Assembly (NCBI RefSeq): GCF_015690355.1
Contig: NZ_JADPRT010000015.1
Span: 20,112 to 84,111, forward strand
Reading direction: 5' to 3'
From: Streptacidiphilus fuscans
Lineage (GTDB): Bacteria; Actinomycetota; Actinomycetes; Streptomycetales; Streptomycetaceae
Length of the DNA stretch: 64,000 bases
Shown here: one piece after another, positions 56,904-64,000 of the stretch
Layout of the letters: every line of letters begins with the position of its first letter
Position numbering within the stretch: position 1 is the stretch's first letter
Notes under the pieces: model-generated
What the model was told of the DNA's origin: nothing
Seen by the model: the letters and a program-made list of their open reading frames with translations, nothing else
Database searches by the model: none
Position numbers and translations under genes: made by a program

Positions 56904-59372
56904 ATGAGCACCGGGAGAACCGACGGATCGCGCGCCGCCGCTCAGTCCGCCGACACCACCGCCGCCGACGGCGCGAGCTCCGCGCCGCGGACCCTCGCGG
57001 AGGACCTGCGCGGGCGGGACGACGCGGCGCTCGCCGCGCTGTTGCGCTCCCGGCCCGACCTGGTCCATCCCGTGCCCGCCGACGTCACCCAGTTGGCGAC
57101 CCGCAGCTCCACCCGGGCCAGTGTGGTCCGCGCGCTGGAGCGGCTCGACCTCTTCACGCTCCAGGTGGCCGAGGCGCTGGCCGTCGCGAGCGACCCCTGT
57201 GCGCCCGCCGAACTGTACGCCCTGCTCGGCGTGGCCGAGGATCCGGCGGCTGCGGCCGCCCTCGCGCCCGCGCTGGTGACGCTGCGCGAGGCGGCGCTGC
57301 TCTGGGGCACGGACGAGCGCCTGCGGCTGATCCGGACCGCCCGCGACGTCCTGGCCCCCGCCGGTGGGCAGACCGGGCCGACCGGCCTCGGACCGACCTT
57401 CGCGGAGGCGGGCGCGGGGCTCTCTCCCGGACGGTTGCAGGAGATCCTCGCCGACGCCGGACTGCCGAGCACACACGACCAGGTGAGCGCGCTCGCCTCA
57501 CTGAGCGCCCTGTTCCGGGACCGCACGCGGGCGGACGCGCTGCTCGGCGAGGCGCCGGAGGGTGCGCGGGGCGTGCTGAACAAGCTGTTGTGGGGCCCTC
57601 CTTTCGGTGCCACGCCGCCGCGCGCGGTGCGGGCCGCCGAGGCGCGCACGCCGGTGGAGTGGCTGCAGGCCCGCGGCTTCCTGCTGCCGGCCGGGCGCGA
57701 CGCGGTGGTGCTGCCGCGCGAGGTCGCCCTGTACCTGCGCGGCGGGCTGGTCCACCGTCAACTGGAGCCGACCGCACCCGAGGTGGCAATCACCCGCACT
57801 CTCGACGCGGACCAGGCGGACCGGGCCGCAGCCGCCCAGGCGTTCACGGCCGTCCGCACGGTCGAGGAGGCGCTGGACCTGTGGAGCACCGACTCTCCGC
57901 CGGTGTTGCGCGCGGGTGGCCTGGGCGTCCGTGAACTGCGGCGTACCGCACAGCAGTTGGACATCTCCGAGCAGCTGACCGCGTTCTGGCTGGAACTCGC
58001 CTACGGCGCGGGCCTGCTGGCCCCGGACGGTGAGGCGGACGAGCGCTGGGCGCCGACCCCCGCCTACGACGAGTGGCTGCGCCGCCCGGTCGCCGAGCGC
58101 TGGCTGCTGCTGGCCCGGACCTGGCTGACCGCCACCCGCGTCGCCGCGCTCGTGGGCGGCCGCGACGCGAAGGACAAGGTGCTGCCCGCCCTCGGCAGCG
58201 GCCTGGACCGTGCGCTGGCCCCCGAGATCCGCCGCGACACGCTGCTCCTGCTCGCCGCGCTGCCGGTGGGCAGCGCCGGTGACGCGGGCGCCCTGACGGA
58301 CCGGCTGCGCTGGGCGCACCCCTTGCGCGGCGGCGAGCTGCGCGACCGTCTGGTCACCTGGACGGTCGACGAGGCGGAGCTGCTCGGCCTGACCGGACGC
58401 GGTGCGCTGGCGCGCTTCGCCGTGCCGCTGCTGGACGGTGACGAGGCGTCGGTCGAACGGCGACTGGACGTGCTGCTGCCGCAGCCACTCGATCAGGTGA
58501 TCCTTCAGCCCGACCTGACCGCGATCGCGCCCGGACCGCTCAGGACGCCGCTGGCGCAGACCCTGGCCGTCGCGGCCGACGTCGAGTCCAAGGGCGGTGC
58601 GACGGTCTACCGCTTCACGCCCGAGTCCGTGCGCCGCGCGCTCGACGCGGGCCGCAGCGCCTCGGAGCTGCACGCCTTCCTCGCCGAGCACTCCAGCACG
58701 CCGGTGCCGCAGCCGCTCAGCTACCTGGTCGACGACGTCGCCCGCCGCCACGGCCGACTCCGCATCGGCGCCGCGTCGGCGTATCTGCGCTGCGACGACG
58801 ACGCGCTGCTCGACGAACTGCTGGCCGACCGCCGTGCCGCGCAGCTCCGGCTGCGCCGCCTGGCCCCGACCGTCCTGGCCGCCCAGGCGGACCCGGCGGC
58901 AGTGCTGACCCAGCTGCGGGCGATGGGCTACGCCCCGGCCGCCGAGTCCGCCGAGGGCGACGTCCTCATCTCCCGGCCCGACGCCCGGCGGACGCCGCCA
59001 CGCACTCCCCCGGCCCCGGTCCCGGACGGCCCCCCGCCGGTCACCCCGGCGCTGGTCTCCGCCGCGCTCAAGGCCATCCGCGCGGGCGACCGCGCCGCCA
59101 CCGTTCCCCACCGCGACGTGACCCCCGGCGGCCCGCTCCCGCGCACCCCTGCCGCCGAGACACTGGCCACCCTCCAGACGGCCGTCCTGACCGGCGACCC
59201 GGTCTGGATCGGCTACGTCAACGCGGACGGCGCGGCCCGCCAACACGTCATCGAACCCGTCCGCGTCGAGGGCGGCATCGTCACCGCCTTCGACCAGGCC
59301 GACGAGGAGATGCACACCTTCCGCCTGCACCGCATCACCGGCGTCGCCGAGCTGGCGCAGGACGAGGCCTGA
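56904..59372 (+). CDS. Helicase-associated domain protein with C-terminal WYL-like domain
   Basis: 822 residues. The N-terminal two thirds are winged-helix and helical repeats (RTLAEDLRGRDDAALAALLRSRPDLVHPVPADVTQLATRSSTRASVVRALERLD; REVALYLRGGLVH; LDVLLPQPLDQVILQPDLTAIAPGPL), matching the actinobacterial 'helicase-associated/XPB-Ssl2 N-terminal-like' family. The C-terminus VWIGYVNADGAARQHVIEPVRVEGG ... EMHTFRLHRITGV is a WYL-like ligand-binding fold. It lies directly upstream of the XPB helicase (112 nt) and may be its partner in DNA damage handling. The frame is open far upstream, but MSTGRTDGSR at 56904 follows a -10 box. Confidence 0.82.
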   Translation: MSTGRTDGSRAAAQSADTTAADGASSAPRTLAEDLRGRDDAALAALLRSRPDLVHPVPADVTQLATRSSTRASVVRALERLDLFTLQVAEALAVASDPCAPAELYALLGVAEDPAAAAALAPALVTLREAALLWGTDERLRLIRTARDVLAPAGGQTGPTGLGPTFAEAGAGLSPGRLQEILADAGLPSTHDQVSALASLSALFRDRTRADALLGEAPEGARGVLNKLLWGPPFGATPPRAVRAAEARTPVEWLQARGFLLPAGRDAVVLPREVALYLRGGLVHRQLEPTAPEVAITRTLDADQADRAAAAQAFTAVRTVEEALDLWSTDSPPVLRAGGLGVRELRRTAQQLDISEQLTAFWLELAYGAGLLAPDGEADERWAPTPAYDEWLRRPVAERWLLLARTWLTATRVAALVGGRDAKDKVLPALGSGLDRALAPEIRRDTLLLLAALPVGSAGDAGALTDRLRWAHPLRGGELRDRLVTWTVDEAELLGLTGRGALARFAVPLLDGDEASVERRLDVLLPQPLDQVILQPDLTAIAPGPLRTPLAQTLAVAADVESKGGATVYRFTPESVRRALDAGRSASELHAFLAEHSSTPVPQPLSYLVDDVARRHGRLRIGAASAYLRCDDDALLDELLADRRAAQLRLRRLAPTVLAAQADPAAVLTQLRAMGYAPAAESAEGDVLISRPDARRTPPRTPPAPVPDGPPPVTPALVSAALKAIRAGDRAATVPHRDVTPGGPLPRTPAAETLATLQTAVLTGDPVWIGYVNADGAARQHVIEPVRVEGGIVTAFDQADEEMHTFRLHRITGVAELAQDEA

Positions 59373-59484
59373 GCGGATCCGCCAGCCGTGGCGCTGTAAC
59401 CACAGCCAGATCACTTTCCGCTCCGGGCCGCGATGCGGGACACTTGGGGTTTGCCCACAGTCCGGCCCCGGAGGAGCGACGTAC

Positions 59485-61128
59485 GTGAACGACGGCTCAG
59501 GTCCCCTCATCGTCCAGTCCGACAAGACGCTCCTGCTGGAGACCGGCCACGACGCCGCGGACGAGTGCCGTCGTGCCATCGCGCCCTTCGCCGAGCTGGA
59601 GCGCGCCCCCGAGCATGTGCACACCTATCGGGTCACCCCGCTGGGCCTGTGGAACGCGCGGGCCGCAGGGCACGACGCCGAGCAGGTCGTGGACGCGCTG
59701 GTCCGCTTCTCCCGCTACCCCGTGCCGCACGCGCTGCTGGTCGACATCGCGGACACCATGGACCGCTACGGCCGCCTCCAGCTGAGCAAGCACCCCGTCC
59801 ACGGGCTGGTGCTGACCACGACCGACCGGCCGGTGCTCGAAGAGGTGCTGCGGTCGAAGAAGATCGCCCCGCTGGTCGGCCAGCGCTTCGACCCGGACAC
59901 GGTGGCCGTGCACCCCTCCGAGCGCGGCCAGATCAAGCAGGTGCTGCTCAAGCTCGGCTGGCCCGCCGAGGACTTCGCCGGCTACGTGGACGGCGAGGCA
60001 CACCCGATCGAGCTCGACCAGGACGGCTGGAAGCTGCGTCCCTACCAGGAGCAGGCCGCCGAGGGTTTCTGGCACGGCGGCTCCGGCGTCGTCGTGCTGC
60101 CCTGTGGCGCGGGCAAGACGCTGGTGGGCGCGGCAGCCATGGCCAAGGCCAAGGCGACCACGCTGATCCTGGTCACCAACACCGTCTCGGCCCGCCAGTG
60201 GAAGCACGAGCTGGTCAAGCGGACCAGCCTGACCGAGGACGAGATCGGCGAGTACAGCGGCGCCCGCAAGGAGATCCGGCCGGTCACCATCGCCACGTAC
60301 CAGGTGATGACGACCAAGCGGAAGGGCGTCTACCCGCACCTGGAGCTGTTCGACTCCCGGGACTGGGGTCTGATCGTCTACGACGAGGTGCACCTGCTGC
60401 CCGCACCCGTCTTCAAGTTCACCGCGGACCTGCAGGCCCGCCGCCGGATCGGCCTCACCGCGACGCTGGTGCGGGAGGACGGGCGCGAGGGTGACGTCTT
60501 CTCACTCATCGGCCCCAAGCGCTTCGACGCCCCGTGGAAGGAGATCGAGGCGCAGGGCTACATCGCCCCCGCGGACTGCTGCGAGGTGCGGGTCACGCTG
60601 ACCGACTCGGAGCGGCTCTCCTACGCGACCGCCGAACCGGAGGAGCGGTACCGGTTCTGTGCGACCACGGCGACCAAGCGCCGCGTCACCCAGGCGCTCG
60701 TCGAGAAGCACCGGGGCACGCCGACGCTGGTCATCGGCCAGTACATCGACCAGCTGGACGAGCTGGGCGAGGCGCTGGACGCACCCGTGATCAAGGGCGA
60801 GACGACGAACGCGCAGCGCGAGAAGCTGTTCGACGCCTTCCGTGAGGGCGAGATCAGCGTGCTGGTGGTGTCCAAGGTCGCCAACTTCTCCATCGACCTG
60901 CCCGAGGCGACGGTGGCGATCCAGGTCTCCGGGACCTTCGGCTCCCGTCAGGAGGAGGCCCAGCGACTCGGCCGCGTGCTGCGTCCCAAGGCGGACGGGC
61001 ACATGGCGCACTTCTACTCGGTCGTGGCCCGGGACACCATCGACCAGGACTTCGCCGCGCACCGGCAGCGGTTCCTGGCCGAACAGGGCTACTCCTACCG
61101 GATCGTGGACGCGGACGACGTGCTGTAG
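59485..61128 (+). CDS. XPB/Rad25-type DNA repair helicase
   Basis: 547 residues, standard for bacterial XPB. N-terminal XPB domain (PLIVQSDKTLLLETGHDAADECRRAIAPFAELERAPEHVHTYRVTPLGLWNARAAG), Walker A VVLPCGAGKTLVGA (near 206), DEVH box VYDEVHLLP (near 300), the RED motif in TLVREDGREGDVF and a thumb-like KRKGVYPHLELF. C-terminal RecA2 has SKVANFSIDLPEATVAIQVSG and QRLGRVLRP. A 3'-5' helicase/translocase proposed for excision repair or transcription-linked repair. GGAGGAG lies 8 nt before GTG 59485. Confidence 0.93.
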   Translation: MNDGSGPLIVQSDKTLLLETGHDAADECRRAIAPFAELERAPEHVHTYRVTPLGLWNARAAGHDAEQVVDALVRFSRYPVPHALLVDIADTMDRYGRLQLSKHPVHGLVLTTTDRPVLEEVLRSKKIAPLVGQRFDPDTVAVHPSERGQIKQVLLKLGWPAEDFAGYVDGEAHPIELDQDGWKLRPYQEQAAEGFWHGGSGVVVLPCGAGKTLVGAAAMAKAKATTLILVTNTVSARQWKHELVKRTSLTEDEIGEYSGARKEIRPVTIATYQVMTTKRKGVYPHLELFDSRDWGLIVYDEVHLLPAPVFKFTADLQARRRIGLTATLVREDGREGDVFSLIGPKRFDAPWKEIEAQGYIAPADCCEVRVTLTDSERLSYATAEPEERYRFCATTATKRRVTQALVEKHRGTPTLVIGQYIDQLDELGEALDAPVIKGETTNAQREKLFDAFREGEISVLVVSKVANFSIDLPEATVAIQVSGTFGSRQEEAQRLGRVLRPKADGHMAHFYSVVARDTIDQDFAAHRQRFLAEQGYSYRIVDADDVL

Positions 61129-61177
61129 TCGGTCTTCGACGGAGACGGAGTGGGAGTCGGACGAGTCAGGACGGCTT

Positions 61178-61372
61178 TCAGGACGAGGCGTCCGGGATGC
61201 CGTCACGGCCCAGCAGGACGACGGAGAGGGCCGTGGTGGCGACGATGCCGACGCCTCGGGCGCAGGCCGCTATCGGATTGCGCGGCCGGCGCTCCGCCTT
61301 GGTGGCACCACGGGCAACGACGGGGCGGTCGGGACGGACGCGGGGACGGGGGTCGACGTGTGCGGTAGCCAT
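61178..61372 (-). CDS. Small basic protein with one membrane helix
   Basis: 64 residues: MATAHVDPRPRVRPDRPVVA, a second basic stretch (KAERRPRNP), then a hydrophobic segment CARGVGIVATTALSVVLLG and an acidic tail. It looks like the small conserved membrane proteins found near XPB in Streptomyces. Strong third-position GC supports coding but overlapping plus-strand frames are similar in length, so confidence is moderate. It converges on XPB. Confidence 0.5.
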   Translation of the reverse strand: MATAHVDPRPRVRPDRPVVARGATKAERRPRNPIAACARGVGIVATTALSVVLLGRDGIPDASS

Positions 61373-61532
61373 GTCTCCAACGTAGATTTCAGGCGCCGCG
61401 AAGTCGTCAGTCCAACGGCCGAATCCGCAGGCCCTCGGGCGTCATACCGCAGAGGGACACCGCCTCGTCCTCCCGTCAGGGTTACCCCTGATATCCGCTG
61501 AATAAAGGATTCGCCCCCGACTCGTCCGTGGG

Positions 61533-61635
61533 TATAAGGTTTCCGGTCTGCCGCCTTCCCGTCGTGTACGTGGGAAGGCGCCGCCCGGACGGTAACCGGG
61601 CGGCTCTCAAATTCCCTATCGCAGACTTTTTGAGA
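61533..61635 (+). promoter_or_regulatory. Structured leader of the HelR-type gene: three consecutive hairpins
   Basis: TATAAG (61533-61538) is a -10-like box. Then CGCCTTCCC/GGGAAGGCG (61552-61560 with 61572-61580), GCCGCCCGG/CCGGGCGGC (61580-61588 with 61596-61604) and TCTCAAA/TTTGAGA (61605-61611 with 61629-61635) stand head to tail, the first two sharing a base. The last is followed by no stop for 50 nt to the start codon. This looks like an attenuator or other RNA control element of the downstream gene. Confidence 0.6.
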
Positions 61636-61685
61636 CCGCTGCGCGCCGGCCACCCCCGGTGTTCCGCAGCCGGGAAGGCTTCCTC

Positions 61686-63824
61686 GTGCCTGCGCACACC
61701 CCCGAGTCCACCGTTTCCGTCGACTCCGACAACCCGCTCGACCGCGAGCGCGCCCATCTCGCCTTCTCCCGCTCCGCGCTACGGACCATGCGCGAGGACG
61801 TCGAGGCGCTCGACATCAGCGACGTCACAGGGAACTGGGTCAACGCCGCGATCCTGGCGCGCGAGATCGACGACCGGATCAAGGCCCTGGCCGACCTCGC
61901 CCACACCCCGCTCTTCTTCGGCCGCCTCGACTTCCTGCACGCCCCGGGCGCCGGCGTGGCCGAGGGCGGCGAGGGCGAGCGCTTCTACATCGGCCGCCGC
62001 CACGTCCACGACGCCGACGGCGACCCGATGGTCATCGACTGGCGTGCGCCCGTCTCCCAGGCCTTCTACCGGGCCAGCAAGAAGGACCCGCACGACGTCG
62101 CGCTGCGCCGCCGCTTCGGCTACACCGGCGGCGAGTTGACCGCCTACGAGGACGAGCACCTCAGCGACCCCGAGGAGACATCCGGCGCCAGCGCGCTGCT
62201 CGCGGCGGAGATCGAGCGCCCGCGCGTCGGCCCGATGCGCGACATCGTCGCGACCATCCAGCCGGAGCAGGACGAGATCGTCCGCGCCGACGTCCACGGC
62301 ACGGTCTGCGTCCAGGGTGCGCCCGGCACCGGAAAGACCGCCGTCGGCCTGCACCGTGTCGCCTACCTGCTCTACGCCCACCGCGAGCGACTGGCCCGCA
62401 CCGGCACCCTGGTCATCGGCCCGAACCGGTCCTTCCTCCAGTACATCGAGCAGGTCCTGCCCGCCCTGGGCGAGTTGGACGTCGCCCAGGCCACCGTCGA
62501 GGAGCTCGTCGCCCACGTCCCGATCAAGGGCACGGACACCCCGCAGGCGGCGCGCCTCAAGGGCGACGCGCGGATGGCCGAGGTGCTGCGGCGCGCGGTG
62601 CGGTCCGGCATCACCCTGCCGACCGAGGGCTGCGTGGTGGTCCGCGGCTCCCGCCGCTGGCGCGTGGCCTCGTACGAACTCGAGGACATCGTCCGCGAAC
62701 TGATGGACCGTGACATCCGTTACGGCGCGGCCCAGGCAGCGCTGCCGCAGCGGATCGCGCACGCCGTCCTGGTCAAGATGGAGAACGGCGGCGAGGCCCC
62801 TGACGACCGGGTGCAGGACGCTGTCGCCCGCAACGCCGCCGTCAAGGCGACCGCGAAGGCGCTCTGGCCGGCGGTCGACCCGGCAAAGCTGGTGCTGCGC
62901 CTGCTCAGCGACGCGGAGTTCCTGGCGCAGTGCGCGGACGGCATCCTGACCGAGGACGAGCAGGCGGCCGTGCTCTGGGACAAGCCCGGCCGGAGCGTGA
63001 AGACCGCGCCGTGGACGGCCGCGGACTCCGTCCTGGTCGACGAGGCCCGCGACCTGGTCGAGCGGACCTCCTCGCTCGGCCACGTCGTGCTGGACGAGGC
63101 GCAGGACCTCTCCCCCATGCAGTACCGCGCCGTCGGCCGCCGCTGCACCACGGGCTCGGCGACCGTCCTGGGCGACATCGCCCAGGGCACGACTCCGTGG
63201 TCCACCGACACCTGGGCGACGGCCCTGCACCACCTGGGCAAGCCCGGCTCCCGGGTCGAGGAGCTCACCATGGGCTTCCGCGTCCCGGGCGAGGTGATCG
63301 ACTACGCGTCGCGCCTGCTCCCCTCGATCGCCCCCGACCTGGCCCCGGCCAGCTCCATCCGCGAGAACGCGGGCGCGTTGACGATCCGTCAGATCGACGG
63401 CACGTCAGCGCCGGAGGACACACACGCCCTCGACACCGCCTCCGCGCTGACCCCCGCGACGCCCCCGGCCCTCACCGACGCCGTGGTGGCCGCCTGCGTC
63501 ACCGCGCTGGAGCACGAGGGCTCGACCGGCCTGATCGCCGCGGACGCCCGCGTCCCCGCGCTCGGCGCGGCGCTGACGGCCGCGGGCCTGCCGTACCTGG
63601 AGCCCGGCACCGAGACGTCCGCGGACGCGCGGCTGACGCTGGTCCCGGCGTCACTGGCCAAGGGCCTGGAGTACGACTACGTCGTCCTCGACGAGCCCGC
63701 CGCGATCGTCGACGGCGAGGCCGACCTCCGCACGGGCCTGCGGCGCTTGTACGTGTGCCTCACCCGCGCCGTCTCCGGCCTCGACGTCCTGCACGCGCGG
63801 CCGTTGCCGCAGGCGTTGGCGTAG
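61686..63824 (+). CDS. helR: HelR/HelD-type RNA polymerase-recycling ATPase
   Basis: 712 residues of UvrD/Rep-like superfamily 1 but with the HelD layout: N-terminal coiled-coil arm (NPLDRERAHLAFSRSALRTMREDVEALDISDVTGNWVNAAILAREIDDRIKALADL), YIGRRHVHDADGDPMVIDWRAPVSQAFYRA, Walker A VQGAPGTGKTAVGLHR (near 210), DEAQDLSPMQYRAVGRR and QGTTPW motifs, and VPASLAKGLEYDYVVLDEP. HelR of S. venezuelae displaces RNA polymerase and rifampicin; the same role is likely here. GGGAAGG lies 7 nt before GTG 61686; an upstream in-frame GTG at 61659 is less likely. A three-hairpin leader precedes it. Confidence 0.87.
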   Translation: MPAHTPESTVSVDSDNPLDRERAHLAFSRSALRTMREDVEALDISDVTGNWVNAAILAREIDDRIKALADLAHTPLFFGRLDFLHAPGAGVAEGGEGERFYIGRRHVHDADGDPMVIDWRAPVSQAFYRASKKDPHDVALRRRFGYTGGELTAYEDEHLSDPEETSGASALLAAEIERPRVGPMRDIVATIQPEQDEIVRADVHGTVCVQGAPGTGKTAVGLHRVAYLLYAHRERLARTGTLVIGPNRSFLQYIEQVLPALGELDVAQATVEELVAHVPIKGTDTPQAARLKGDARMAEVLRRAVRSGITLPTEGCVVVRGSRRWRVASYELEDIVRELMDRDIRYGAAQAALPQRIAHAVLVKMENGGEAPDDRVQDAVARNAAVKATAKALWPAVDPAKLVLRLLSDAEFLAQCADGILTEDEQAAVLWDKPGRSVKTAPWTAADSVLVDEARDLVERTSSLGHVVLDEAQDLSPMQYRAVGRRCTTGSATVLGDIAQGTTPWSTDTWATALHHLGKPGSRVEELTMGFRVPGEVIDYASRLLPSIAPDLAPASSIRENAGALTIRQIDGTSAPEDTHALDTASALTPATPPALTDAVVAACVTALEHEGSTGLIAADARVPALGAALTAAGLPYLEPGTETSADARLTLVPASLAKGLEYDYVVLDEPAAIVDGEADLRTGLRRLYVCLTRAVSGLDVLHARPLPQALA

Positions 63825-63828
63825 CCGG

Positions 63829-64000
63829 AGGTTGCACTCTGCCGGCGCGCGGGGTTCTGCCGAGCGTGTGCCGCCACAGGTGGTTGCAAAACCCAGGGGC
63901 GCGGGGAACTGCGCGAGACACCACCCGGTGCGGATGGCCCTGCGCGTTCGGGGACTTCCCACACAGGGTGGCTTGTCGCGCAGTTCCCCGCGCCCCTGAG
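63829..64000. repeat. Dispersed inverted repeat (copy 8), reaching the window edge
   Basis: After a diverged module (GGTTGCACTCTGCCGGCGCG) comes GTTGCAAAACCCAGGGGCGCGGGGAACTGCGCGAG, the core GCGGATGGCCCTGCGCGTTC, and the mate GCGCAGTTCCCCGCGCCCCTGAG at 63978-64000. It follows the helR stop by 5 nt. Confidence 0.85.

Noticed and set aside
1..64000. CRISPR arrays, tRNA/rRNA genes, transposases
   Set aside because: Looked for and not found. The repeats seen are tandem or gene-end inverted repeats without spacer structure.

Overview
The window is high-GC chromosomal DNA from an actinomycete of the Streptomycetaceae (Streptomyces, Kitasatospora or Streptacidiphilus). This rests on coding style, on close similarity of many products to Streptomyces core proteins (DmdR1, the futalosine menaquinone enzymes, DUF3027, SCO4402-like, HelR/HelD), and on a dispersed intergenic repeat with the core GGGGCGCGGGGAACTGCGCG. 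No tRNA, rRNA, CRISPR array or transposase gene was seen. Species is not assigned. All family calls come from reading the translations; no search was run.

Layout. 1-4222: an acyl-CoA catabolic locus (partial acyl-CoA dehydrogenase, metal-dependent amidohydrolase, a degenerate isochorismatase-fold protein, an acyl-CoA ligase) around a TetR-type palindrome. 4379-7699: a membrane esterase and a fused glycosyltransferase/TagF-like polymerase. 7821-10870: STAS antagonist, ECF sigma factor with a zinc-finger anti-sigma, and an AhpD-like protein. 10924-17492: PurU, a SCO4402-like protein, a lipoprotein receptor, a Gly/Tyr/Asn-rich membrane protein, an NsdA-type regulator and a primase-polymerase-like protein. 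17898-20977: the iron regulator dmdR1 with a long antisense ORF, a SIS protein and a PAS protein.

21184-32112 is the most unusual accessory block: a complete FxSxx-COOH system. It has a 64-residue precursor ending F-N-S-S-I (fxsA), a radical SAM/SPASM enzyme fused to a HExxH domain (fxsB), an AAC(3)-type acetyltransferase, a TIR-like protein (fxsC) and a 1327-residue SIMIBI NTPase-TIR-NB-ARC-TPR protein (fxsT). A SLATT/DUF4231 membrane protein and an alpha/beta hydrolase point toward it from the other side. The mix of a modified-peptide pathway with STAND, TIR and SLATT domains suggests a signalling or conflict role that I cannot prove.

32434-42044: pdxH and citrate synthase diverging from palindrome-rich DNA, serC, a secreted protein, LacI, GNAT, mqnE, and an Lrp/threonine dehydratase pair. 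42163-45903: mqnM, an F420-type reductase, mqnP and mqnL. 45972-56657: an FCY1-like cytosine deaminase, DUF3027, an MFS protein, mqnB-mqnD, an extended cold-shock protein, HAD hydrolase, Tat lipoprotein receptor and methyltransferase. 56904-63824: a helicase-associated WYL protein, XPB helicase and a HelR-type RNA polymerase-recycling ATPase with a structured leader.

The window holds six futalosine-pathway genes (mqnE, M, P, L, B, D) but not mqnA or mqnC. The dispersed repeat occurs eight times, always just after gene stop codons and often between convergent genes, where it can form long hairpins. Several genes appear leaderless, with a TAGNNT -10 box 6-7 nt before the start codon.
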